This document shows, one piece after another, positions 10,610-20,787 of a stretch of DNA of 64,000 bases. Under the pieces are notes generated by a model. That model did no database searches. It was not told the origin of the DNA and saw only the letters and a program-made list of their open reading frames with translations. Every line of letters begins with the position of its first letter. Within the stretch, counting starts at the first letter, position 1. The stretch lies in assembly GCA_963932465.1 (NCBI GenBank), contig OZ010799.1, positions 162,064,761 to 162,128,760 on the forward strand, given 5' to 3'. The position numbers and the translations under genes were made by a program. Origin of the DNA: Maratus speciosus (lineage: Eukaryota > Arthropoda > Arachnida > Araneae > Salticidae).

Positions 10610-11347
10610 CGCTGCCATCTAAATACTCAAAGCCAGAGGACTCGAGTGTGGCGTCATCACTAATCGACCGAGGCTAGCGAAAAAGACAGGCTACCGCGGT
10701 GGGTCCGATTCTTCTTTTTTTACAGACCGCTGGAGTCACGTGATGCTCGAATGCACCAATGAAGGTATGCGAAAAGAGCATCACGTGACTCCAGCGGTCT
10801 GTAAAAAAAGAAGAATCGGACCCACCGCGGTAGCCTGTCTTTCTCGTTAGCCTCGTAATCGACCGACTTCTCACTATTGTTGGAATTCACATCGGAAAAT
10901 TTTGAACAGCAATTTTATTTTACTTTACCTATCGTCTTATCTATCAGCCTCACTCGCCCATTCACCTCTAGACGGGACGTACAGATGTTATCATCTAGAC
11001 AGTCCATAACAAGCTCCACATTCTTCCATTGTTGTTCCATAAAACAATAATAATTATTTAAACTTACTGGTGAGAATTCGGATTCCTTACATAAAAATTC
11101 AGCCAAATGCGGAATGTCGCAGTGTTGCCGCATCTGGCTGACTTTTTACTGGGGGACTCCAAATTCTCACCAGCAAGTTTAAATCGTTATTATTGTTTTA
11201 TAAAATGACAGATTTTCAACCAATAAAACAAAAGAAAATTGGTATTCAAAATTTTGCGGTGTGAATTCCAACACTAGTGAAAAGTTGGTCGATTAGTAAT
11301 GACGTCACAACTCGTGCCCTCTGGCCTTGAGTATTTCGATGGCAGCG
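10610..11347. mobile_element. Palindromic MITE, family P7, copy 3 (with inserts)
   Basis: It starts CGCTGCCATCTAAATACTC and ends ..tttcgatggcagcg, with the exact 7-bp repeat GTTATGC at 10603-10609 and 11348-11354. It is longer than the other copies (738 bp against about 455) for two reasons. A 187-bp palindrome is inserted at 10669-10855, and roughly 90-115 bp between about 10925 and 11040 has no counterpart in copies 1 and 2. Confidence 0.85.
10669..10855. mobile_element. Near-perfect palindromic MITE nested in P7 copy 3
   Basis: Two arms of about 80 bp are almost identical inverted copies. They start CGAGGCTAGCGAAAAAGACA and end ..tctttctcgttagcctcg, around a short centre near 10750-10775. 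The flank TAATCGAC is duplicated at 10661-10668 and 10856-10863 (8 bp; 9 bp if the edge is set one base inward). Arm identity suggests a recent insertion. Long arms with an 8-9 bp duplication allow hAT or Mutator-like assignment. GC content is well above the surroundings. Confidence 0.85.
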
Positions 11348-11354
11348 GTTATGC

Positions 11355-11944
11355 CCAATCAATATTCATAATATGTGCTCTGAAACCAACTAACACTTGT
11401 TTGTTTTCCGACTGACTAATAGGAGACAATGAAAGACGAAAATAAAACTTTGAGCATCCCTCTGCTTTGTGTTTGAGCTGTCCGTCTAAATTAACCCTTA
11501 AATGCATAGTGATGCATAGCTACATCTACATAACTTTTTGTTTAATTCTTAGCAACCAGTATACTTATATAGAAATACTAGGGGGCTCTGCCACCTGCAA
11601 GCTACGCTTGCCAACCCCCGCTCAGACACTGTAGAATCTAAAAGCACGCTAATCAGATCGGTTTTAAAAAGATTAGAAAAGATTGAATTATACTGAAAAA
11701 ACCTGTAGCGATCTCCCTGTGAACGGGTTTCCATTCAATCCCCTTTGATTGCAAAAATTTGAGGTAGAATCAGTTGCTGTGAAGACATCCAATGGCTGTT
11801 TCGTGTTTGGTTAAAGAAGATCAGTTAAACATTTGAAAAGAAGCTAAAATAAAATGAATTAAGTAAACAGAGTCTTTGTCTCCCGGTGTTTTTTAACAGT
11901 GTTATAAAACGACTGACATAATACAATTACTAAAATTTGCTGCT
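11355..11944. other. No gene; GC-rich island near 11580-11640
   Basis: Only short frames are present. A GC-rich patch (gggggctctgcc..aacccccgctc) contrasts with the AT-rich surroundings and recalls the hairpin at 15560. It shows no tRNA-like boxes. Confidence 0.35.
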
Positions 11945-11948
11945 TTAA

Positions 11949-12153
11949 CCCCTTCAAGGGCGGTGGTTCATTTTTGGACCACTTAATTTTAATTCTTAAA
12001 TGCCACATTGGCATCAGAATATTGGGATGAAAATTTCCCTTTTATTAAGTAAGTGAACAAAAGCATTTTTGTATTTCGAATTTGTGTGTAAATTCTGGTG
12101 CCATTCACTGATTTCAAGATATTACGAATAGAAGTGCCCTGTCCGTGAAAGGG
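11949..12153. mobile_element. TTAA MITE, 'AATTCTTAAATGCCA' subfamily
   Basis: The 205-bp element has TTAA at 11945-11948 and 12154-12157, start CCCCTTCAAGGGCGGTGG and end ..cctgtccgtgaaaggg. Its interior (taattcttaaatgccacattgg, attctggtgccattcactg) matches 38793-38998, 58374-58580 and parts of 39786-39960 and 60457-60979. Confidence 0.85.
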
Positions 12154-12395
12154 TTAAACGCCTATTAATGTATTTATTATTTTAAAGTTTCCTTTCCCTT
12201 TTAATATTCACGTGTAAATACAATTTTCAGGACATAATTTTCAATATTTTCCTGCCTTTAACACGTACTCATTTAATAGTAATTCTAAAGTTTTTTTTTT
12301 TTTTTTTCTGTTTTTAATAGTCACGAGAAAATAAATTTTTAATCGCGACGAAATATTATTCTTTGCGCTGTTTTTAAAATTGAAAACAATTCCTA

Positions 12396-12720
12396 TAATA
12401 ATAGCCTAAGTCATGTGACTATCATCAACATCTCCAGGCGGATTCCTTCGCTTTTTATATTCCAGGCGGCGATTTTGGTACTTTAATGTTAGCCAGCCAC
12501 AGGTGTGATAAGTCGCCGAATATTATTCTATCCCCATTATTTCGTTTATATTATAATAGTCCAAGTCATGTAACTGCCATAAACATCGAGCTGAATCCTT
12601 CGCTTTTCATAAGAATGGTTTCCATTTTGATTAAAGAATCAAAATTATTTTTTCGAATAAAACTACATAAAAGTTGCCATGATCACAAAGAATTCCTGGT
12701 ACTTTTATGTTAGCCGGGTG
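12396..12720. repeat. Two direct ~165-bp repeats
   Basis: The phrases 'taagtcatgtgactatcat..ccttcgcttttta..tggtactttaatgttagcc' and 'caagtcatgtaactgccat..ccttcgcttttca..tggtacttttatgttagcc' follow one another. The unit is a diverged tandem duplication without an open frame that spans both copies. Confidence 0.6.
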
Positions 12721-12999
12721 AAAATCTCACCAACAGCTTTTTTTAACTCGCCAGTTAGAATTTTTTTATTTTCGAGTGGTAAATTAAAACGATGCTTCTT
12801 GGTTATCCCATCGACCAAAAATCTGTCGCCAAACTATAAGATTAAATGCCAATAATGGTTTATCGTAAATGTCACATTCACTTGACTTTAAGGAAGTTAC
12901 ACATATTCACGCCATCAAGTGATTTTTATTTTGACATTTTATTTGTATTTTTATTAATGTTACACTAATTTATTTGTTCTTTTGTTATTTGAAATAAAA

Positions 13000-13182
13000 A
13001 AAAATGTCAATTTGTATAATTTAGCTATTTATATACTTTGGCGAAATTGGTCGATAATTTAGCTATTTATATAATTTGGCGAAATTGGCCCACGGGAGAA
13101 GTAATAACATTAAAACATTGCTTTGAAGTAGAAATTAAATCTCATGATTTGTTGCATTGTCACATTCGCGCCGGGTTTGGCG

Positions 13183-13227
<45 letters not shown>

Positions 13228-13700
13228 GACAATTTGGCGAAAACCTCGTTTTCAAATACCTGTTACATATGTATTTTTAAATTATTTTCTGTTATTTTTA
13301 AAATGAAATAACAATAAATAAAAAAAATTAATTAATATCTATAGAACAAAACAATTTATAACATTTTTTGTAAATAAAAAGAAAATAAATGTAAATAAAC
13401 ATTTATTAATAAATAAGCAACAATAGCCGAGTTACCATGTCAGGCAAAATAACGCCATTTTGGGGCCAATTAGGCTCCCCGTTGCGTATATGACATCTGT
13501 GTCTAATATTTTCCTTTTCGTTTCGTTTAAAAAAAATAATGAAGTAAAAGCCATTTATTTTAAAGGTTTCAATTTTAAATGAATGTTTTGTATTAAATAA
13601 AATAATAATGAAATACAAATTAAATTCATAATAAAAGTAACGTGATGCATTTCTTAGCATACATTTAAGGGAGGCCAAACTCGTCGCCAAATTAATTTAA
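13000..13700 (-). repeat. Dispersed repeat R1, copy B, with (T)40 tract
   Basis: 13170-13520 is the reverse-complement relative of 3300-3660. A 40-base T run at 13186-13225 interrupts it within the 'tctcgccaaacc' block seen in copy A. Direct 'atttagctatttata.a.tttggcgaaattgg' repeats at about 13020-13090 and the 'ggaggccaaactcgtcgcc' block near 13670 belong to the same family, and the latter recurs near 50060. Confidence 0.6.
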
Positions 13701-15550
13701 AATAACCTTTTCTAAAATATGAAAAAAAAAAATATCTGTTATGATTAAAATTTGAGTTGCCATCATTAGAAAAAAGTATTTAAAATTAGAGAAAAATTAA
13801 TATTTCGAAAACTAATTCTAATTTTAAAATTCTAATACCAGTTTCGAGATCTGTGGATCAATACGGATTTTTGGTATTAATTTCATCGCAAAGTATTCCA
13901 TATTTTAGGAGAAATCGCCGTGAAATGTAATAAGTTGTTTCATCAGTCGTTTCATAGAATTGTTACATAAATTCGTTTCAATTCGATTCATTTGGATTAT
14001 TGCCGAAACGTCAGTGAAGGCTTACTGTGGAGACACGAAAAGTTTTGATTTCCGTTTGTCTGTCTGTCTGTCTGTTCCGCGATAACTGCCGCAAAAAGCA
14101 TCCGATCGGCTTGAAATTAATTGGGCATGTTGATTAGGTACTCGGACTTAGCTGTATAGTTTTTGGTTAAATTTGGTTCATTCGTTCGGGAAATATAGAA
14201 CATTTTATTTTGCTCTGTAATGCTTTTCTATGGCAAGTCAGACGATTTTCAAATTTTCATTTGTTGAAAGAAATGGCTCATATAAAAAATGGATTTAAAT
14301 GGTAAATTTTTGATGCTGAAATTTTTAAATAAGATTATTAAATTATTCCAATTAGTTTGAAATTATGTCAATATATTTGCGAGATTTTTTAAATTAGGTT
14401 TATAATTTTGGGGGGAACTTTATGCATGTTTTCCAATAATATAAAGCATTTTGTTTTATCAACTTGACATAATACATATTTCATTTTTTACCTTTTCTTT
14501 CATCAGTTGCCTAGCAACAGCAGTCTTAATAATATTAGTATAAATGCGTCGATGATGTTTCAGTAAAGCCAACGTCAAAACGGATGAATTAATGCATTTG
14601 TATTTTTGCATATAGATGAATTTTAGTATAAGTTAGCGGTAGCAGTAATAGTTAGCAAATATTTTGCTTAAAAATACAAAAGTTCATTATTTTCTTAGAG
14701 AATAATGTGACATTTTTTCATAAAATTTATCAATGTTTCTTTAATCGTTGCCAAGAAAATCAAAACCCTGAATAATATTTTCTCTTAAACAATTTTCAAT
14801 TGAAAGATTTTGCGTGAAACAGGAAAATGAAAAAAAAAAAAAAAAAAGAATAAAAAAATTAATATGGCGACATATTGGGAATAAAAAGAAAACTCTCAAG
14901 TATTTCTTAATATAACAAGGTGAAAGGTTTTGAGTAAGTACGAATAGCAGATGAATTAGACGTCATTTATCAAAAAAAAAAAAAAAAAAAGATGTTGGAA
15001 AAAAAAAGACCTCGGCTAAAATAAAATTAACTATTATTTACGGAGGAAAGAGATAGATGGAGATGCAGTATGCCGTAAAAACAGTTTGCAATATGATGTA
15101 CGTTATAGCCCAGATTTAAATGCCATTATTCGGCCCAAACAAAACAAGCACGTGGAACAGGGACCGAATTCTTTGACTTCATCCGTGCATTTTTTCTGTA
15201 AAATGAAAATGATCTGCTTATATTTAAGCATTCTAAAGTAGCATTTCATCGTATTATGAATTAAAAACTGCATTACTAAAAATATTTTTCTTTTCTTTCT
15301 TTCATTTTTTAAGCACACCGTTGTGTTTCGGTCGAATGTAGCGGATTTTAAGGTTACATTTTTGGCGTCACTTCAAGATTTATCGTTTGCGTACGGTTAA
15401 CATGAGGATTTTATTTTAAATTTTAAATTTATTAATTTATAAAAAAAAACTTATGCTTATCCTTATAAATCACAGCGTAAAAAAAATCTATGATATACTA
15501 TAACCATCCGCACAATCAATAAAAAATTACGAATGTAAACTTAAATAAAC
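13701..15550. other. No gene; low-complexity and repeat debris
   Basis: A (tgtc)n stretch at 14056-14075 followed by 'cgcgataactgccgcaaaaagcatcc' is a phrase type seen in dispersed arthropod repeats and resembles the 'ctgtctgtc' modules at 16845, 50870 and 53085. A-runs occur near 14830 and 14972. No domain-bearing frame was found. Confidence 0.45.
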
Positions 15551-15559
15551 TACGGAGGG

Positions 15560-15584
15560 TTCAGGGGGGCACAGCCCCCCTGAA
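15560..15584. other. Perfect GC-rich hairpin
   Basis: TTCAGGGGGGC and GCCCCCCTGAA pair perfectly over 11 bp around the loop ACA, in an otherwise AT-rich region. No T-tract defines a terminator and no neighbouring gene explains it. It may be a fragment of a mobile element end. Confidence 0.7.
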
Positions 15585-16792
15585 GAAATGCAATTTTTGA
15601 TTTAAAAAGTTACCAGAATTAGCAGCTCATCAGAACTTCAGAACACCAGTGTATAACCACTTGTTTAACACATTTAATTTCTGAAACTTTACGAAGTATT
15701 TTGTATTCTTATAAATATTTATGTAATTTGAAAACTTTAAAAAGCGATTTGTAGAAAGATAAATATTACGCAATGAGTGTTAAAAAACAATGACTTGCAA
15801 AGATGACGTTGAGGCTCCTGATCTGCAGATTTACTAGTATATATATAAGGTAGAATTAATCCTATAAAAATTACAAAATTTTAAATTAAAAACAATTTCT
15901 TAAAATTTCTGGCTCCTAATCATTAATATTAGAGTAAGAAACATAATTTTACAAAAATAATTTACGTATTTAAGTATTAAGTTTTACAAATTAAAAAAAA
16001 ATATATATATATAAACTTATTTAGATTCATATTTAATACAATGTTTACTAACTTGCAATGTTTTACTTCTTATTAGTATTGCAGATGTGCATCATAAGAA
16101 AAGGATGACGTATTATACGAAAAATGTATCTCTGATTTTTTTTTTCATTAGTTTTCCCGTGTTATAAACCTTTCAGAGAATCATATATAATGTTTTCGAA
16201 ACAAATAAATAATCATTCATTTAAGGGTTAAAATGGCCGTTTAGGTGAACAATTATTTTCTTTACATGAAAGAGCAATCTTTTACAATCCCAAATCTGTT
16301 TTAATTTTAATCCAACAATTACTAGAAGAGGAGTTATGGCCAATTTAATAAACATAAAGTAATGAGTTGAATACCAGAGTTGGACGTGTTAATACATATT
16401 TCAGTAAGATTTTGCCAATTTACTTTCCATATTACTCACGATGATCTCAACTAGAATCTAAGCTCTATATGATAATGTCTTTATTTTATATGTACTCGAA
16501 TATAAAAAAATGTTAAGTTTTACTAAAAAATATGTATTTTTTGACATATTTTGGAAAGTTTCAGGAAATTTTAGATATTGTGAAACTTCAAGTTCAGCGC
16601 ACAAGTAAATGTATAATTAGTATGTAGTACAAAGGAAATTGAAATACATTTAGTTCAATTGACTGTATTCTGTTTGGCGTTCATTATGCAGCAACTATGA
16701 TTTTACTGTAGATCTCCCCTTAACACGAGTTTCTATAATTTTTATAGTAATCATGAAATTTTGGTAAAATAATGACAAAAGATCCCCTCTTT
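15585..16792. other. AT-rich, no gene seen
   Basis: Only short A/T-rich frames and a small (ta)n run near 15999 are present. Confidence 0.4.
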
Positions 16793-17545
16793 AGGTGCGT
16801 TCGTAGTTATATAAATACGTAGCATCTATAGTCGTCGTTCAATCCGTCTGTCTGCCCGTCTGCATATAACAGCGCAAAAACTACAAGACCGAAAAGTTTG
16901 AAATTTAAAATGTATAACTGTTGCATAAATTTGTCTAGTCATTTCAAATTTTATGAAAATTGGATGTATAGTTTAATTAGAGGGACGGCCAAAGTTTTCC
17001 GTTACATTACGGCCAACGGGAAAAAATATTTCAAGTGCATTTTAATGATGTTACAGCCTTCCAAATGGTCTGAAATTTTAAATGTATAATTCTTGCAATA
17101 TTTGTGGAATCATTTGAAATTATATGAAAATTGGATGTATAGTTTAATTACAGGGACAGTCAAAAGTTTTCCGTTGCATTACGGCCTATGGGAAAAAAAA
17201 ATTATTTCAAGTGCATTTTAATGATATTACAGCCTTTCGAATGGCCTGAAAATTTAAATATATAATTGTTGCACAATTTTGTGGAGTCATTTCAAATTTT
17301 ATGACAATTGGATGTATAGTTTAATTACAGGGACAGTTAATAGTTTTCCGTTACATTAAGGCCAATGGGGAAAAATTATTTCAAGTGCATTTTAATGATG
17401 TTACAGACTTTCGAATAGAATGAAATTGATATGCACTTATGAAGTGCACTAAAATATACTTTCAGTATACTAAGCCGTGCAATCAATTATTATAAAACTA
17501 GTTATAGTACAAACGCACCTCATTTGCCACGTTTAACGAGCAATT
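16793..17545. repeat. Tandem-core repeat family R2, copy A
   Basis: It begins AGGTGCGTTCGTAGTTATA. A complementary stretch (tagttatagtacaaacgcacct) lies near 17500-17520, followed by a conserved tail (tttgccacgtttaacgagca). The core is three diverged units of 170-180 bp, with 'ggatgtatagtttaatta' at about 16962, 17132 and 17310. A second copy with one unit lies at 50818-51260. Homology between copies starts and stops at the same points, which marks a discrete mobile or formerly mobile unit of unknown class. Confidence 0.75.
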
Positions 17546-17866
17546 TCCAACTTGTTTATGATGTTATTGCCAGGACTTTAAGTTTATTCATCATCCCGTC
17601 TTAAATTATGCCAAAAAAGTATGGGATGAGTTATCGTAGCGCCTTAATATCGTTGATGTTTCTGAAGGGGCTCCTATTGAACACTTATAACTGTGTTGAA
17701 TTTAAACTTCCAACTGTTATTTTTGATTTTCGATGAACAAGGTTGTATTTTTTTGTTTTCTTTTAACAGTCATGTAAAGTATGGTTATTCATTTATAATC
17801 GCCCTGTACTTTCTAATGTAAAAAACCAGGGAATCCTGACTGAGAGCAATCTATAAGCATTTTTAA

Positions 17867-18067
17867 CCCGTTCAGGGGCGATGGGATAAAATATATCCCA
17901 CGTAATTTAAACATGATTCTCACCAGAAAATTTTAACTAAATTTTATAGTTTTATCTTTGGAGGAAATTCATTGAAAAATTGCTTTTCTTTATTTTAAAA
18001 TAAAATTTTTTGATTATTCCGGTGAGAATGCAATATTTAGAGACATTTTTGCTTGTCCTTCAAGAGG
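17867..18067. mobile_element. TTAA MITE, 'GATGGGATAAAATATATCCC' type
   Basis: The 201-bp element has TTAA at 17863-17866 and 18068-18071. It begins CCCGTTCAGGGGCGATGGG and ends ..ttgtccttcaagagg. The short palindrome gggataaaatatatccc near the left end is shared with 33736-33937 and 22012-22029. A short frame at 18010-18213 crosses its edge and is not a gene. Confidence 0.8.
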
Positions 18068-18120
18068 TTAAGAGAGATATACAACAAGGGATCATAGAAT
18101 TTTATATTTTTTACACATTT

Positions 18121-18281
18121 CAGCGGTGGAAAATTGGCGCAGAGGAGGAGCCTGTTGACACCACTAATATTTTATGGTTTTTTTTCATCTTAATAAAAAC
18201 TGTCATTAGATAAGACGAAAAATTCTACTAAAATTTAGTGGTGTCAATAGGCTCCTCCTCTGCACCAATTTTACACCACTG
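18121..18281. mobile_element. Short palindromic MITE, 6-bp flanking repeat
   Basis: The 161-bp element starts CAGCGGTGGAAAATTGGCGC and ends ..caccaattttacaccactg. Arms of about 50 bp include 'gaggaggagcct' and 'aggctcctcctc'. ACATTT flanks both sides (18115-18120, 18282-18287). It is non-coding. A 6-bp duplication fits few DNA transposon superfamilies, so class is left open. Confidence 0.8.
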
Positions 18282-18349
18282 ACATTTTCTACCTGTAGTT
18301 CCTAGTATTTTCATTTGTACTTGACATATTTCACAAATACTACAGGAAT

Positions 18350-18510
18350 TTGTCACAAGGACTTCGGTTTGTAAAAATTAGTACAAAATATGTAGAAAAA
18401 TATGGCGTAAAAACGTGTTTTGAAAGAAAAAGAAAAGAAAAAAATACTTTGCTCTCGTTCTTGAGAGAAGTGCAAATGACGGAAAGTAGTAAAGGGTTAA
18501 ATGAATTTCA
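18350..18510 (+). repeat. Dispersed repeat R3, partial copy
   Basis: A block (..agtacaaaatatgtagaaaaatatggcg..gcaaatgacggaaagtagtaaagggttaaatg) is distantly similar to 22560-22790 and 33050-33230. The 62-codon open frame here has no domain. The family may be a decayed coding element. Confidence 0.4.
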
Positions 18511-18521
18511 AAATAAACATA

Positions 18522-18958
18522 CAAAGCGATATAAGTAAGCGTCCTATCTTAAATGGGAGAAGTAACCGCAAGATTAAAAGCGAGGTCACATCAATCAAGG
18601 TCACGTGCCACGTAGCGGATGGAGTGTGAACTACAGGTAGATACCTAACTATTTTTTTACTGACACCACTAAAATTGTAAAGTTTTTTTCAGCTTGATTA
18701 ATAACTGAAGTGCCTCTGATAAGGCGAAGAAAACTTCGTAGTGTCAAGTGCGTCCGGGTGCCCCTTTCGCTACGCCATTATTTTGCAATAAATGTGGAAA
18801 ACAAAACTCATTTCTATGAGTGACTGAAGATTTAGAAAATACGCGCCACACTAAAAGCCCGCGTATGTGAATTATCACTCCGTCCACAAGGTGGCGCAAC
18901 TGTGTTAATTTACGCCTGATTCCAGAATTAAGTTTGTACGCTTAGTTATAACGCTTTG
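18522..18958. mobile_element. hAT-like MITE, family H8, copy 1
   Basis: The 437-bp element has ends CAAAGCGATATAAGTAAGCG and ..cgcttagttataacgctttg and the exact 8-bp duplication TAAACATA at 18514-18521 and 18959-18966. Copies at 36397 (reverse orientation) and 53771 share ends and interior (gtggcgcaact, ggcgtagcgaaagg, tcaatcaaggtcacgtg). CA-starting ends with an 8-bp duplication are the hAT signature. No transposase is present. Confidence 0.92.
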
Positions 18959-18966
18959 TAAACATA

Positions 18967-19239
18967 CTTCACAGTACCTTGCGAAGTTGCTGGTTTTAAA
19001 AGTAAGATTTTGAAATAATTTAAAGGAAAAAATGCAGGCTGTGATTGCATAAATGCCGTAAGTAGATATTCGTAACCTTTCTTCGGCAATCGAGAAGGGG
19101 TATAGACTTCACTTCAAACAGAGTATTAGGCTGTTAAGGATAACCGCCCAATTCCTTGAACTTTTGCGAGAAGAAGCAAGTCTGATACCTCTTAAAGAAT
19201 ATGAAAAATTTTATATCCTACAATTTTTTGTTTCTATTT
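18967..19239. other. No gene recognised
   Basis: No frame or repeat boundary was found, apart from the phrase 'ctgttaaggataaccgcccaatt' near 19132 that recurs at about 23128. Confidence 0.4.
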
Positions 19240-19450
19240 CCGGTTCAAATAATATACAATGCTAACAATTTTTAAGTGAAAAATTTGGTTATCTTTGAAT
19301 AAATAATGGTTTATTCAAATGTAAAGTCATGACGACATACGTTGCTGATTTTGAAAAAATTGCGCTAAATATATAGGGAATATCTAAACATATCAAGCTA
19401 TCAATTTGATAAACAAATAAACGTCATTGTTTAAAGTGCCTGCATGCGTA
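19240..19450 (+). repeat. Dispersed repeat R4, partial copy
   Basis: The blocks 'tttattcaaatgtaaa..catgacg.cata', 'ttgctgattttgaaaaaattgcgctaaat' and 'aaacaaataaacgtca' recur at 26930-27150 and twice in tandem at 61690-62430. It is non-coding. Confidence 0.65.
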
Positions 19451-20552
19451 CGGAGCAATTTTTTCCATAAACGCTACTTAATTATTTTTGAAACTTATTT
19501 TTACTAAGATTAGGACTAGAAAATGTGAAAAAAAGTAAAAAATATTTCATTCATTGATAAAATTGTGGTAAATGGAGGAATTTATAGAAAAATTTAGTGA
19601 AATTTGGCCCGAAACGCAAAATGCTCTAAAGGAAATTCTACTGTATGCATCTTAATTTCCTTTTTACACTTCATATTTATGACATTGGTGAAGGCAATGA
19701 ACTAAAATCTAAGAGATTCTTTAAGTATTTCAAAACTTATAGCATATCGCACCTGTTTACATGTTAATTTTCATAAAATTCATCGACGTCATTCCACAAA
19801 AACAGCCATAAAACAAAAAATATTTATTCTAAATTTAAATCGTTCGTTCATTGCCTTTACAATAGTGTAGATAACATATATTTTAAATTTCATAGTGATA
19901 TTCCAATAACTTTTTGAGAAATCATGTTTTGCGTATGGAATTTTCACCGATATTTACATTTTCCAAAAAATGCATTTAAACTTTAGATTTATGTTTTACT
20001 ACAAGAATTTACAGTAATATACATCTAAATTTCATGCAGCATATTATTTACATTTCTTATTATTAAACAAATGCATCCAAAATTCTCCAAACATACGACC
20101 CTTTAAAAGCAATTTAAAAATTTAAAAATTTTAAATTTTAAATCCCTTTAAGCAGCACTTCCAGTTTGAGTGACAGCTGTTGAGTAGTTTTAAAACCGCT
20201 ATAACTCCGGATCTATTTGTCGTACAATGAAAACAAATACAGTTTTGGAAAGGTAAAAAGTTGGTCTTTAATAAAATAAAATAAAATAAATTTGACAATT
20301 TTGGTCGAAAATGCAACCTTAAAAAATCTTTTACTAATGGAGCAAGGAATTTTACAGCATAGAAATTTATTAACACACTTCTAGAAAGCCCATCCTGTAG
20401 GGGAAAAAAAGAAATATGACAACAACACATGCTGTGTCCATGCGCCATAGCATAGCCCATGGACCATCATTGGCATGGCATGGCCCATCTTCATGGCCCA
20501 TGATCGAGTAAAGAGAATTGGCCAGATATCAGTAGAGGTATCAGCCTCAGCA
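19451..20552. other. No gene recognised
   Basis: A 109-codon minus-strand frame at 20131-20460 overlaps a simple (aaaat)n stretch and has no domain. Clustered 'catgg' words at 20430-20505 form short imperfect palindromes. Confidence 0.4.
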
Positions 20553-20787
20553 GAGTTTCAAGGCCAGATATCAGTATTTTTTTGTTATTTATTTATTTTT
20601 TTTATAGAAAAATAAATCTAGTATAACCGCTTGAGGGGCAAGCAATTGCGTTTGCTTATGCTGAACTCCCACCAGAAATTTAGAAAAAAATTATTAGAAA
20701 ATAAGGAAAAGCACTTTTACGTCTTTTTTCCACCAAAGTTAGAAAAGTAAAATTTCATAATTTTTTTCTGGTGTAAATCTTCATGAA

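Noticed and set aside
13186..13225. Pol III terminator or retroposon tail (T run)
   Set aside because: No A/B boxes or target duplication are nearby, and the run interrupts a repeat copy, which fits a microsatellite expansion.
20131..20460. 109-codon minus-strand frame
   Set aside because: It crosses a simple (aaaat)n run and 'catgg' repeats, and the product has no domain-like pattern.
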